64,000 nt of DNA from Rhodeus uyekii (Eukaryota > Chordata > Actinopteri > Cypriniformes > Acheilognathidae): the NCBI GenBank assembly GCA_037043235.1, contig JAWRVZ010000111.1, forward strand, positions 2,189,501-2,253,500, in the 5' to 3' direction. The first letter of the stretch is position 1; each line of letters starts with the position of its first letter. Position numbers and translations under genes: made by a program. Of this stretch, positions 31,329 through 46,393 are shown piece after piece. Below the pieces are notes generated by a model. The model saw nothing but the letters and a program-made list of their open reading frames with translations. It did not search any database and was not told the DNA's origin.

Positions 31329-34300
31329 TATACATAGAATATTATGTTGTGTAATATTTACAAGAATCTAAAACATACATTTTACATTCCTGTAAGTATT
31401 ATTTCAGAGTAATCAAGGCTTAATTAATAATGTATGTTCATGAGTAATTATTAGGAAAACAATTCCATAGCATGATTGTAATGGTGCAAGTGTGAATGAC
31501 AGGGTCATCTTAGGGGGTCGGGAGGTGAGAAAGGTCGTGGGCTACTGTGAACAGATTGTGAAACAAACAGCACCACTTAAATTCAATCACGAGTCTTTCC
31601 TCCTCAGCAGCTTTGGTTTGGTCACAGCTGTGTGCAGGGACTTTTGAAGTGTTGCCTAGACATCTACTGCTAGGCTCATAAAATCTCAAGTGGCAAGATT
31701 TTGAAATCCTCATGGTTTACAAGACATAATACGTTCAGCCACGTTGGCTCACGTTCAACACCACTAAAATGCTCTTGTAAACATTCCAAGGTTGAACCAG
31801 CGTCAAATTTCAAACAGGCCAAGTTGAACCATTATTAAGTTTCCACGCAGCTTCTGTATTCCTACTGAACTTTTCCCATGTACTGTAGTGGTTTTTTGCA
31901 TCATGTTCTTCAGGATCCAGTTACACAAGAATACTCAAGTATTTGTTGTGGTACGTGTTATCATCAACAATCAACTGTGATGAGTAAGAGCTCATCCTGT
32001 CAGACGGAGGAAATAAAGTGTATTGTGGTGGCTAAGGGCAGTTCCCCACATCACATAGGCGCCAGGCTTCAACTCCAGTCAAGAAAATAAAAGTACAATC
32101 ATTCTTGGAGGCAGAGCAACCCTTACAACCGTATGACCTTAAGAATGGAGTTTGGAATGTGGAGCTGTGTTGAGATTCTCATTTGATGCCTAAGTGAGAG
32201 GTTAAATGGTGAGGGCTGCCGTAATTTCATGTTCAGTTTTGCCAATAGTTTTTTTGCAGGTTCAAAAAGCATGGGTAACTGGGTTTAATTCTACTTAGAA
32301 AAGAAATAGAAGGCGGGAACTGCTTAAAGACGCGGTAATGCCCCTCAAGTACAGACCTACAGTTTACGCTCGTCTCGAGTCTGCTGGCATGAATCCTTCT
32401 AAACCTTTCAATCAACTGTTCTAAAATTATCAAAAGGAGAGGAAGCTTAGCAAAAATTTTCAAAAAGAATTTAATTGCAGCACATTAACAGGATTTCAAT
32501 GGTCTTTAGCATTGTACTGCAACAGAGGAGATTTACACCAATAATACCGTGAAAGGATAAAGCAATAATTTCATAGGCATTATGGCAGGATGCCAGGGAA
32601 AACCAGGAGGAAAGTGTGGTCGTATGTTTCGAGAACAATGTGAATGTCCTATTCGCAACTGTTTTTAGTCAGATTATCCTTATAAGTATCTTTTCACATA
32701 TTAATTTCACTGTCTCATGATCAATGCAGGATGAGAAATTAATCAAGTATATCATTTTTTTAAGTGATTAAAAAAAACCCACAAATATTTATAATCTGGG
32801 GGCCAAAAATGTCCAATAATGAATTCATCAAACATAAGGACCAAGCAATTATTTTGAAATGATCATAAATGATTAATGATTAAATTGCTGTTAAGTGACA
32901 GTAGATATTAATCATTTTATGAAAAGGTTCTATTTCAAATAAATTCAGTTCTTTTAAACTTTGTTAACATCAAAAACTCCTGAAAAATTTATAATAATAA
33001 TAATAATAAGTGTTTCTTCAGTAGCACAACAACATATTACATGTGACAATTCAGCTTTGTCATCACAGGAATGAATTAAAATTTTTAAAATAGGCCTATA
33101 TTCATATATAAAACAGTTATTTTTAATTGTTTCATTATTTTATATTACTGTTTTTTTCATTCAAATAAATGCATATTTGGTGAGCATAAGAGACTTCCTT
33201 CAAAAACATAACACAGTCTTACCAACCCTAGACTTAGAAATGTATATTTAATGTATTGATTTTATATGCACTTTTTCAGTTTAGAATTACTTTCAGTTAA
33301 TTAATTCAATAATTTAATATATATAGTGGTATAATTATACACTTATGGTACTATGTACTGGAAAATTATTTCCAGGGGGCAAATATTGTCCCTTCAACAT
33401 TAATTTCTGACACTGGATCAACGACAAGAGATTCCTAGCAGATTCTGGTGTCAAGTGTAATTTCAGTGAAAACTTGTTAACATGAGTTCTAAAGTGCATT
33501 TAGCCAGCAGCACTTGCACAACCTCGAGTAGAAAAGAAGTGCCCCTGTCAGCTTTGTTCAGAGGTGTGCAGGGGTTACGCAACCGCTGTTTCCATAAACG
33601 TGGACTCGTGAGAGCTCTGTTCAGGGTCAGTGACTGGTTCATACTTGCCGTGTTAGTGTGGATTAAGTGAGTGCTGAGAGGAAGGTGTTATGTTAGCATG
33701 GAGGCGGAGGTAATTAAGAGAAGGAAACATGCATTATTAATGCTCATGAGTTATAATAATAGACTGCAGCGTGATCTGTCGTGCCCACCACCCTGGGCCG
33801 TTGGCATGTTGATGTACCCTCTGTCGTTCCCTGGACCTGTCAGAACTCTCACTCGCCAAATCGAGAGCTCTCGAGCACGGCTGAATCGTGATACGCTTGG
33901 GACACAAGGCTGTACACGCCATATGAGGAGTAAAGACCAAAACTATCCGTATTTGCTTTGTCTGTCATCCCTCAGAGCTGATGATGAGATTAGTTTTACT
34001 ATAAACAGGATGGCGAAAGCTTTCTGACGGCTCTTGCTGACACCATAAACAAACTCATTATGTAAATTGCCTCTCTGACTGAAACACGCTCGCTACAGAG
34101 TGCCAAATTTCCCACAATGAGGGAAATGACATGAAATGAGGCTGTGAATCATATCTTCATGGGAATTGAACGAGTCGGGACAAAGGTGAGCATATCCCTA
34201 TATGGATAATGAGACTCCATCTCTCCATACCGAAGGGAACAAAACAAACTAGATTGAATATCAGCCGTCGTGCAGTCCAAAGTAGATTTGGCATACAGTA

Positions 34301-35133
34301 TGCACAGTCTGGAGATGGGATGAGGCCTGCGTGTTATTGAACACACTGTACTTGATAGATGGGAACAGAGAAAAGGCTCGTCACGAGCGTCTGTGCGCCA
34401 GCCCATGCATAGTTTAGCAAGTTGCTGAACTTAGTATAAACTCCATATTTCTACAGCGTTCTGGATGACTCAGTATGCCAGTGCAATTAATTGTGCGAGT
34501 TCAAGGCGACTCGTGCCTTTTATGAACATCTCACAGTGTTCAAATTATTATATGCGCACAGTGAGCAAACAGTGATGTCTCAGTGTCATGATGGGTCACT
34601 CTGGGTTCAGGAGTTAACTGAGCAGACATTCCTCAGGTTTTGTCTTCACACTCACACAGTCTGTTCCCACCTCACACAAAAGCTCTTAACACAGTCCAGA
34701 TGCCTTTGGAACACAGTCAGAGAAGGAAAATTATCCTCTTGGTTTTCAGGAGTAAATATTTTCATCAGTTTGGAAGGTAAATGGAAACAGCCGGAGCTGA
34801 CCGAGGAGGGGAGACATTCCCCTGCTGCTTCTTTGACACTTGCTTTGTGAGAGAAGGCGGCAATACAACATGCCAGCTCCTGCAACGCTCGTGATGGAAG
34901 AAAGTGAACGTAATAGACCACCATGCTTGTGTCTTGGTCCGAGTAGCAGTAACTTTTTGGATGATATTCAACATGTAAAGATTTAATAGTTGTATGTTCT
35001 GCCTGAACTGTGTTATTAGACTTTCACTATTGATTTCACACGAAAACGAACCAGCGACGCTATTCAAGAGATTTATAGCAGTTTTATTCAGTGTACTTTT
35101 TGTACAGCTTCCCATACTGCAAAAACAAATGTA
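31329..35133. other. Intergenic DNA, no gene recognised
   Basis: Apart from a MITE fragment near 33000 nothing was identified. 33480-34030 is less AT-rich and non-repetitive, holding a 118-codon open frame (33671-34027) without family features. Confidence 0.45.
32986..33090 (+). repeat. Fragment of the TA-flanked MITE family
   Basis: TGACAATTCAGCTTTGTCAT and CACAGGAATGAATTAAAATT match the interior common to this family of fish MITEs. A short (AAT)n run precedes it. Confidence 0.45.
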
Positions 35134-35392
35134 CAGTGGAGTTCGGTTATGTCGACGGCCTCGGGGGTTGCAAAAAAGCGTTGAGAACCGTTTAGCGAGA
35201 TAACCTACAGCCAATATGACGATTTATTTGATGAGAAGCGATCGGCATGGTATAAAAATGTACTGTATATGTTTGCTAACAATAAAAGGCATATGTGCAC
35301 CAACTAACAGCAGAGATTTAACAGTATACAATAAAAACACTTTCGATTTTGATACAAACCTTTAATTATATTCTCCAACATTGCAAACACAA
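35134..35392. mobile_element. Truncated pogo/Tigger-like element, copy 3
   Basis: It begins TA|CAGTGGAGTTCGGTTATG and tracks 41145-41410 base by base with few differences (CTCGGGGGTTGCAAAAAA, GCGATCGGCATGGTATAAAA, AACTAACAGCAGAGATTTA), then stops at about 35392. The other end is missing. Confidence 0.85.
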
Positions 35393-35980
35393 CATCCATG
35401 ATGCAAATCTCTCATTCCACCACATCCTAAATATGCTCTATATACTCAGAGGTGGTATAAATGTATCTATACTGCAATTATAATTGCATAGATAAGGTTA
35501 TGAAATTCATGTTTTAAATATAGCAAAATATATGAATTCATTTACTGATGCTTATTTGACTTTCTATGGTCATTGGGTTGTGCTGAGACGGGGAGAACAG
35601 ACAAATTCAGCCGGGGAACTTCTTGCTATGATGCAACAGCAGAAAAATAATGAAAATAGATAAATTAATTAAATGATACTTTAAATGGGAAACTAAAATC
35701 ACCACTAGATCTTAATGATTCAGCCAATTTGTTGATTCAGTAACAAAGCAAATTACTGCGCTTTTGAATAGGTCATTGAATCATTGACTCAACTGATTCG
35801 TTAAAAAAATTGACACCTCTTACAGGGGATTTTTAACATTTTGGGTGCATATTACCTGTATATTAATATTTTCTGACTCTCCAGGAGTTAAAATTGTATC
35901 ATTTAAAATGAAATTAATTTTATCCATAAATACATGCTCATATAAAATGCATTATATAGTTATAAAAGTCATTGTATGTA

Positions 35981-36110
35981 CAGTAATACCTCAGTTTACG
36001 AGTTTAATTAGTTGCAAGAGCGAGCTCGAAACTCAATTCACGTACACCAAAACAATTTTCCCCATCAGAATGCAATAAAAATCACACGATGCGTTCCACA
36101 TGACCATAAA
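35981..36110. mobile_element. Partial pogo-like element, second TIR type
   Basis: TA|CAGTAATACCTCAGTTTACG is the end of a pogo-like family distinct from copies 1-3. The right TIR was not found, so only one end is present. The right limit is approximate. Confidence 0.5.
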
Positions 36111-37429
36111 TGCACATTTTAAATATTTTTTGGTTTTACCCTATTAATTACAGTTAAAATTATAACCATTAAGCTCTCATATAAATACTATTTAATAATT
36201 GACAATTAAACTCTAAAATACTTGACAATTTACTGTAACACACACTTTAGCTTTGAGTAGCGTCGATTTGAGGAATTGATTTTTAAAATGTACTTTTTAA
36301 TAAATACAGACAATAAACATTTGCATCATATCATTGACCCAGTTACCTCCAAAATGGTGAATTAGCTTCAAATGAAATGCTTGCTCTCATTTAATGTCAT
36401 TGCTAAACATTATTTATCTGGCATCTGGGTCATGTACAATAGCATTCAAGACCGATATTACATTGATTGGACGTATGTAGATCTTGAGCATCTCAGTGAG
36501 TGGTGTCCTCTCCATGACCATCCATGCACAAAACCCTCAAAATGTCCTGTGAGATGGGTAGCAAACACTGGATTGATTCCCTCCAGATGTCCTTCTACAT
36601 CCTGTCCGGCCTAAACAAACACTCAGCACAAAGGCAGAGGAACACAAAGCAGGGATCCTTCATGTGCTACATTACACTGTGTATCCTCACTGTTCTCTTT
36701 TGTTCTTCGGGTCTGATGCCAAGCACACTCAGTTACTGTCTATCTGTTATTAGACGTCTCCTGTTTGTGGGAAATGTTTTTGCTCAAATATATAACGTAA
36801 TTCAGTTAGACAGTGGATGGTGGTTCACACATCAGGCATTTTTTTGTGTGTCTTTAAATTAAACGGATAACTCAAATTTAGACATGCCAAACAAACCTCA
36901 CTGAATCTCTTTCAGGTAGTAAGTAACAATGGCACAAATACAAAATTAGTGCAACAAGAAATAAGCATCTGTATGTGTGTGTTGGAACTCTTCTGGAAGA
37001 AAGAGGAGACATTTGTTCAGTAATTGCGCTTTGATTAAAGCAACATACAGCATAGCTTTTCATGCACAAAAGCCTGTCCTCAAAGTAGCATAAGCTCCAC
37101 TCTCCATCACAACATAACAGAAACTTGTCTAAATCCCAACATAATAGAACACTAAACACAATCTAGTGTCAATCTTTTCTTCGTCTTCAAAAACACAAAA
37201 TAACAATTAATTTCAACATTTACTCTTCTCATCCAGTTCCATGCAAAACATTCTGAACTGGAAATCCCCTGCGCAGTTTCAGCTAAGGCAAATATAATTA
37301 TTAATGTAGTCCCAACACAATTGATTTGGGAAAACTTTCATTATGGAAATGTAAACTTGCTTATCAAGAACTGACAAAATAATGTTAGCATCAGAGGTTT
37401 AGGGAAGAACTGTTTATGTCTATTGCACT

Positions 37430-37560
37430 AAAGGTTCTTTATATTGAAAAAAGGTTCTTTGGATTATTAAAATGCACAGTTCACTGAAAGGTTCTTTGGA
37501 GAACTAATACAGTTCTGGCATTGCTGAGAAAACCTTTCTTTGGAACCTCTATTTTAAAAG
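37430..37560. repeat. AAAGGTTCTTT-rich repeat
   Basis: The motif AAAGGTTCTTT occurs three times, with an inverted TTTCTTTGGAACC at the right. This looks like a small MITE or its remnant. Confidence 0.5.
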
Positions 37561-39479
37561 TTTAAAAAGACATAGGCTACATGTGCTAATATGCTAATAA
37601 CACCCCTTATGGCTACAAATACTTTTCAGAATATCAAGTTTACTCAGCTAGAAGCAAAGATGTTCATGTAATTACATAGATGTTTTAAGCCTAAGGTTTA
37701 GCTAATTGGATGATGCATCTTTTAATCTTTTAATTACAATGAATTGTAACTTTCATAACTGTTTTTAACAATTAGCTGAAGGTTAGACAAAGAAGCTGCA
37801 CCCGCCGTTTTGCCTGAAGTTACTGTTTTTCCGATACTGTCTGAATTGAACGAGTTTTAGCCTGCATTAGATGTATGCATATTCTAGCTGCGATAACACC
37901 GGAAAGAAAAATGGTTGCTATGCAATCGCTGTGGTATATTATCTCATCACGAATGTTTATGATCACGCAACAGTTGCTGCATCTCCACAATCAATCAACC
38001 ACACAGGCCCACTGGAATATGAAGACATAATTATTAATGTTAAGGAGCTCTTTCATTTTAAATCATTAAAGTTTGAGATTTACGGTCTGTTGACAACACC
38101 CATGTTAGCTTTGAAGAAATGCCTCTGATGTGAAATAGCATTAGGCTGGTTGCATAGACAGTTACACATGAATATGAATGAAACTGCTTGTTACAACCTG
38201 AGATGCTCATTAAAAGGAAAAATTCCTCTGCGTGTTCACCCACCGAGTGTGTGGTCTGCTGCATTAATCACAGTGCCGGGTGAAAAGAACATTTTTACAT
38301 TTCAAATTTGCCATTTTTCAAAGGCAGCTCTGTTTATGGGAAATTTTACCGGGTTCTGTCAGCACTCAGACAAAGGATGCAGCATGACTCAAAATGACAA
38401 ATTGTGAGGAATTCCATCCTACGTGGACTGCTTTGTCTCAATAGGCCTTCAAAACATTGTTTCAAAAGGTTTTTCAATAGAGGAAATATTTTTTGTCTCG
38501 GTACAAAAACCATATTCAGTTCCATGATGACCCAAGGGCCATGCCGTTTTAATTCAGCAATTCCACTGGATCTTTATGTGAAGCTGCTGAATCAGATGGC
38601 TGCTTCTAAATAAGATTGCTGGATTCCCAGTAGTCAAAATTCTCTTTATCATTGACTAACAACAATGACATCCGTCTGCCTTTGATAACAGAAAGGGACA
38701 CTTGTTTATATGAGAGTGTTTGCTCTCAGACATATTGACACAAATGTACCATTTCATTTCTTTGCTCTGTTGCCCAGTGATTGTTCTTAATAAAGAAAAG
38801 ACCCGCTCTATGGAAAGGTCAGGTTTGCTTCTACTTCTCACACCAGCTGTTCCTGATCTGTCTTTTGGCTGTGCTCAGAACAGATAATTCAATGGACTCT
38901 CTGTGGGCTTCTTCCATCATCCCATATCTGGCTTATTTGGAGTGAGGTCCAAAAGTCTAGTGAAAAATATAATACACTTTCTTGTCATGACAAATCTTAT
39001 TATGAGTATAATCATTTGATTTGAGTTTGTTCCAAAACCACTTTGTGAACGTCTGACAGTCTGTACGGAGTTTAAACGATCGATGTCACAAAGTTATATT
39101 TTTGATTAATGAACTAGAAATACTACTGAATCTGACATATTTCACAACTTTTTTTGTACTACAGTTTTCCGAAATCCTAAACTGTAATGAATAAATAATA
39201 AATGAAGACAAAAACCTCTAAGTCCGTCTGACATTTTTCTTTGAAATGAGCATTTATATGCTTTTAATTTTTCTCTTATCAGTGACATTTGTTTAACTAA
39301 GGCATTTCAATAACTGACTAATAACCCTTTCATTGTTATTAAAGTGAAATTACTGAACCTAAACATAGGAGCCTGATAAAAAAGCAATAACTTAAAAGAA
39401 AATGGATAAAAATATGACAAAAATATCAAGCATATTATATATAATATTATGCTCACCAAGGCTCCAAAAATACAGTAAA

Positions 39480-39815
39480 AACTGTAATGTTGTTAAGTAT
39501 TACTATGATTTAAAAGAAATGTTTTGTATTGTAATATATTTTTACATTTATATTTAAAGAACACTGAATTTTCTGCATCATTACTCCAGTCCTCAGTCAC
39601 ATGATCTTTCAGAAATCATTCTAATATCGGTATATTGCCGCTCAAGCAACATTTCTGATTATTATCAATGTTGAAAATGGTTGTGCTTCTTAATATTTTA
39701 GTGAAAACTGACTAAATGTTATCAGGATTCTTTGAAGAATAGAAGGAACAGCAAGTATTTAAAATACAAAATCTTTTGTAACATTACAAATGTCTTTTAT
39801 AGTCACATTTTTCAA
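39480..39815 (+). repeat. Partial copy of TA-flanked MITE family
   Basis: CAGTCCTCAGTCACATGATC, TCATTCTAATATCGGTATAT, TTGTAACATTACAAATGTCT follow the order seen in 50336-50681. No clear TIRs remain. Confidence 0.65.
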
Positions 39816-41116
39816 TTTAATGTGTCATTTAAGAATAAAAATATTACTGACGTTAAACTTTAGGTGGTCAAAATTTGGTTTCAGAATATTGTACATCACA
39901 GTAAATGTCAGGGTAGAATACTGTTATTTTTTATTTTAAATTGTAAAAAAATAAATAAAATAGAATATGCATCATTGTGTTCGGATTATTTACACTTAAT
40001 TATCCTGCATTGCAACCCACGGTGTTTCTATCTGCAGCACTTGTGTAAATTCTGTAGGTCTTTACAACCCAAAATGGCTTGGTGTCCACTTATAAACATA
40101 CTAATTCAAACAACAGATTGTGGGTGCTGACCTTTACAAATTCTCGTACAACGTCTGAGATAATTCATGAAGAGACATTCCATAAATGGGAACGTGATTA
40201 TGCATAATTAGATCATAATGGACACGGCGTGAGTCATCGGCAAACATCGGCTTCGTCTGTAATGGTTTTGTGTGCTACTTTTCTTTTGAAACCTTTATCA
40301 ACATATTGCACAATAAGAATTCGAAACGAATTGTGCAGGAGTCAAGGAGATTAAAAGCGATGACACTAGTGGAAAAAAAGCGGAGGCTCTGTATGAGGCC
40401 TCGCCCCCCTTCTCAGAAGGCTGCTATTTGCTCTGGGCAAATGGGCCAGTTGCACAACTGTTCTACCAGTGCTGTTCAAACGGCTTCTCACAACAACCTG
40501 CTGTAAACAAAAGGCACAAAAGCAAGCAGTGCCGGTTTGCAAAATCCACCTCCCAGGCCCTTCAAACAGACCCTTTTTGCCCCTTTCTGCCACACTTACA
40601 CAAGACCTTTTCAACCCCAGCCACTCTCACATGCAAATAATAGATTAGAGCTGCTGCCTATGGAAACAGTTTAATTACGAAATAACGTAAGTTCAATGAA
40701 ACCCATGCATTTGAGCATACCATTGCCTTGCATCACACAAATCCACCAAATGTATAAGCTTTTCTTCTCTGTGAAATAGACTGGATATTGATGTGGTAAT
40801 ATGTTATGGGTTTACACTGGTTTTAGCTGTAATCCTCTCTTACTGCAACTCCTATCCAAACACCGGTGCGGTTTATGGGATTTGGGGGGGATACCGAAAC
40901 TATGTCCTCAAATTTACTCACCATCTTGTCAATCCAAATCCATTAGACTTTCTTTCTTGTGTGGAACAGATAAGAAAAAATTGAATAGAATGACCAAACT
41001 GATCTTTTTTTATATATACATACAATGATGGTGAATAGTGACATCTGTGGAGTGGTGAAGAACTATCACTACTAAGATTGCCTCTTATTAGGCAATATTT
41101 TTAAATAGCTCATGAT

Positions 41117-41144
41117 GACACACACACACATATATATATATACA
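41117..41144. repeat. (CA)n(TA)n microsatellite left of pogo-like copy 2
   Basis: CACACACACACATATATATA runs directly into the element's left end. Confidence 0.9.
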
Positions 41145-42222
<1,078 letters not shown>

Positions 42223-44904
42223 TTAGATATACTGTACATTTACAAACTTTTAGTTTTATTATATGCGATTAATCAAGATTAATCTATTTGACAGCACTAC
42301 AATATACTCAACTTTATATAGATACTGTACATCTGGACTTCCTTTTAAAAATATGAATGCTTGAAGACCACTATTTGGTAGACCACTCCACATTTTTGGA
42401 GCACAAAGTGGCTAAAAAAAGTGAACAGATTAAGATTAAGAAAAGATCGCTCAAGATTTACTGAATAATGTGCCAAATGACACGCACTAGAGGATCTTAA
42501 ACTACGATTCAGAACATATCACGACAAAACGGTCAGTAATACATAAAGGCATTTATGCGTATTTTATAAATGATAAAAGACCCTTAAAATCCTTCCTTAG
42601 GTGAACTGGTATAATATGCTCTCTTCTTTTTTATTTCAATAGCACTCTGGCTCCGGCCTTTTGTAACAATCGTATCTTGGCAAGCCAGTATATAGCATTA
42701 CAATGATCAAAACAAGCAAATTGATTTTAATTTTTTAGCATCATCCAAAGATAAAATTAACTGGCTATTGAGCCAGTTATGATTGGCCAAGAGCTGGTTT
42801 TGTTATGCAGATCAGCCAACCCTGCTATTCAGCAGACAATAACCATTAAAAATGTAATTTTTGTGTGAAAACAAGAGCGGATGTCCAACAACAAACAACC
42901 CTCTGCTGTGTTTCCTGTTTTGAACGTGATCCGGTTTAAGCTCAAATCGGTCATTGTGGTGACTGTAAGTATAAACAGAGGCACGTTCCTGTTGATGAGG
43001 CCACCTTGCAGCCAATGGAGAGGATGTTGTGCAATCAATGAGCTAAGCTAATTATCATGGGATCAAATAGTGGCTCCATGGAAACCTCTCCACTTTTTCC
43101 AAAACAAACCGCCGTAGCTGTCTCTCTTAAGCGTTCCTTTGAAACGGCCACCGCTTGTTCATCTCTGCCTGCTCTGTTTATTTCTGATGACACATGGCCC
43201 AGCAGGCCTTGTATGGAGTTTGAGAAGTCGAATGTCACTTTGCTTGATAAGGAAATCTTGGCTTTTGTTCACATAGAGACAGAGAAATAGGACACTGCTT
43301 ATCAGACAAGTGGTCTTATGACATAAGTTTAATTGGTTTAGAAGTGTAATAAAAAAAAAAAAACATTTCAGTTCAATAAGACATTCATTTCAATGTCTCA
43401 CCTGTGGAAATACATTGGTTTCTTTGGATCCAACACAAAGTTGGCACGTCTAGTGGAAACAGAGGAAATGTGCTTGGCTGACAACATGTGTGGTCATAAA
43501 GAGTTGGGACACATTCCTCCTTGTTGTATAAATCCTATGGGATTTTCCCAATTAGTGTGCTGTTCCCAGACATTAGTAAAACCACTGGCTCCTTACTGTG
43601 GGTAATGAATTCCTCACATATCGCAGGCTATAGCTTAATCACAGAGCCAATCGACACCTTTGCATATCATATCATTAAAATAACGAGGATTTATGCCCAT
43701 AAGATCAAGACCAACAATGGTTCTTCAGGGTTGAAAGGCCCCTGGGGTTTGGCATCTTACCCTTTGACCTCGTGAGAATTTCCTGAACCCCTACACAGAA
43801 AAATACAAATCATTTCCTCACAGATGTGCCACTGATTTTCAGCTTAAAACTCTCAGAGCTTCAAACTTTGTGAAGCGATGTAGGCGTGTGTCACATACTC
43901 ATCCCAGACTCGGCAGTTTCAAGTATCGCTTTTAATCAACATTTTGACTCATAACTCCAAATTCTGTACAAGGGGTAAAGCCACTCCCTATTTCTGAAAC
44001 TAAATATGGGTCTGGTGCTTTAAACAACATGCTTCTCTAATGAATCAGAGTTATATTTTAAAACATAGAGGACACTTCTGCAAGGAGATGACCGTAAACC
44101 TGCTGCATATTTGAACACCAATAATGGAATGCACATACATATTTCTACAAATAAACCTAACCATGCAGATTTGCATTCCCTCATTGCACAGTTGAGACTC
44201 AGAGCCAGCAAAGACAGATGCCCGTTTTCTCTTCTGCCTGCTGTAAGCATATGACCCCAAGGCATCTCTGGCAGATTGTATCATCCTAGACTTAGATAAG
44301 CACTTGCGCAATATTATATGTGGCAGCAGTATGCGTTTGAAGGTGGATGTCGAAACCATTAACAAAAACAAGCACTGGGTGACAGAACAAACCTGGAGTG
44401 CAGGTACTTCTACTCAGAACACAGTATATGGTCAGCCAGTTTTTTGCTTTCAATTGAATTTCTGATGCAGAGAGTATTCATTAAATCTGTCAATAAAGAA
44501 TTACAAGGTAATTCTTTGTAAATATGATTTGGGCATGTTGCGACTGTTACTCGATTCATAACAAATTCCAAAGAACTTTGAACGGGGGAAATGCAATTGT
44601 TTGCTTTGACTTTCTAGGAATTCTACATTGTTGGAATAAAAAGCATAGTCTTGGAAGAAACCAAATATATGTCGTTTTTAAACTACATGACTTTGATTTT
44701 CTTTCCAAGACCTCGGGTTCCTCTAGGGAGAAACATACTGAGTAGCATTTATAATTCAAATTAATGTTATTGCTCTTATTGCAAATGTGCTTTTCACTGT
44801 TTTTTTTTTATTTATTTTTAATAATAACAATAGTAACTAGAGAATAAAGTTCGAGACAAACTTTAGAAATTGGCATAAGAATACCGGACCAGAATCTCTG
44901 AATT
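42223..44904. other. Intergenic DNA with possible LINE remnant
   Basis: 42300-42720 resembles antisense LINE 3' sequence (CACTCTGGCTCCGGCCTTTT, TAGCATTACAATGATCAAAA) but is too degraded to place. The remainder shows no gene. Confidence 0.4.
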
Positions 44905-44985
44905 GGCATGTTGGTAGCAGGTTGCTAGGGTATCCAGGGTGGATGCTAGGGTACCCAGGTTGGTTGCTAGGGTGTTGTTAGGTGA
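44905..44985. repeat. GGTTGCTAGGGT minisatellite
   Basis: Imperfect copies of GGTTGCTAGGGT(A/G) with GGATGCTAGGGT and GGTGTTGTTAGG, each about 20-24 bp apart. A familiar fish minisatellite motif. Confidence 0.75.
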
Positions 44986-45744
44986 TGTATGCCGTACTTG
45001 GTTCGTTTAGTGTGGACCAAATAAACAAAACAAAAAAGTTATTTAGTCCTGATCCGCTTGGTGTTCACATTGGCATTTTAACACTGAAGCTAAAGATACC
45101 AAACCTAAATGCATAGAGATATGTTCACAATCTGATTGATCTGTTTTTATTACATACTGTATATATTTTGCAACGGAACTTAGTATGTTGTATATGCGTA
45201 GGCTACATATGAAGCCTGTACAGAACTGTGATAGGCAACATTGTGGTTGCATTTTGTCTTGGTTTTAGGTTTGTTTACATGTCTTTAGTTCATGTTGTGT
45301 TTTTATTTCATTCAAACTGCACCAGTTTGATTGGAAGCGGACTAAGACCCATCTTTTCAGCGGCCTTGGTCTGCTAATTTGGTGCGTACCAGAATTCGGA
45401 TGGGGGCGTTTACACTTACAAATGAACCACACGAACACAGAAATTGCAGCAGGGATTTTAATTCTAACCAAATAAGCCAAGTGTAGAGACACCTTTAATC
45501 TAACTAAACTCACCTATCTACAATTGACTGAAAATCTCAAAATCCAGTCAACAACTGACGAGTAGAACAAAGACTCCACCCTCTATCCTTTGTCAATAAT
45601 CCAATACACTTGGATATACATCACATTACAGTAGAAGAGATCTGTTGCTACTTCCATTCATTGTGATTTCAAAAACATTTATGTACATTTCTAATGCATC
45701 AGAATTTGATACATATTTAACAAGTTGATATAACTAAACAAATA

Positions 45745-46393
45745 CAGTAGTACCTCAAGATACGAAAGGCTCAACTTATGAAAAATCCAAGTTACGAAAG
45801 CAAAGACGAAAATTTTTACTGCTCTACATACGAAAAGTTTAAGATATGAAAGGTTTCTGAAAGTCCGAGATTCGCCCCATAACAATTTTGAAACTCGCGC
45901 CGCACGCCGCCATCTTAGTTATAGTAGACTCGCCACCATCCTCCTGCTCTCCCATTGGTTCCTGATGCTAGCCAAGCCATGAGATCCTTCTCTCTAATTG
46001 GACAGCATCCCTCCCATCATGCATCTTCTATACGTACGTGCTGGCGTGCTTTAGCTCAGCCACTCCGCACCCGAAACTTTACATTTTTTATGTGTTTTCG
46101 TAAAGTTAAGTGTATGTACGTACGTACGTACGTACGTACGTTATCTGCCGTTTGTCCTCCTCCTCTGCCGCCACTTTCAGAGATAGCCTCACTCGAAAGG
46201 TAAGCTTCGACATTTTACATTATTTCATTTTTTATGGGTCAATTTAGCTTTATTATGAAATTTAATGGGGTGTTTTTGGAGGGCTTGGAACGAACTAGCC
46301 ATTTTACATGTAAAATGTGTTCCAAGATACGAAAAACTCATTATACGAAGGCCGCCTCGGAACGGATTAATTTCGTATCTCGAGGTACCACTG
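45745..46393. mobile_element. Pogo-like element, third TIR type (649 bp)
   Basis: Left end CAGTAGTACCTCAAGATACG and right end CGTATCTCGAGGTACCACTG are inverted copies flanked by TA (45743-45744, 46394-46395). The subterminal TACGAAA motif recurs inward on both sides. An internal (TACG)n tract lies at about 46115-46141. No transposase. Confidence 0.88.

Larger units (their letters stand above)
36111..41116. other. Intergenic DNA, no gene recognised
   Basis: Contains two MITE-like repeats (listed). 40140-40260 has clustered homeodomain/POU-like motifs (GATTATGCATAATTAGATCA). Confidence 0.45.
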
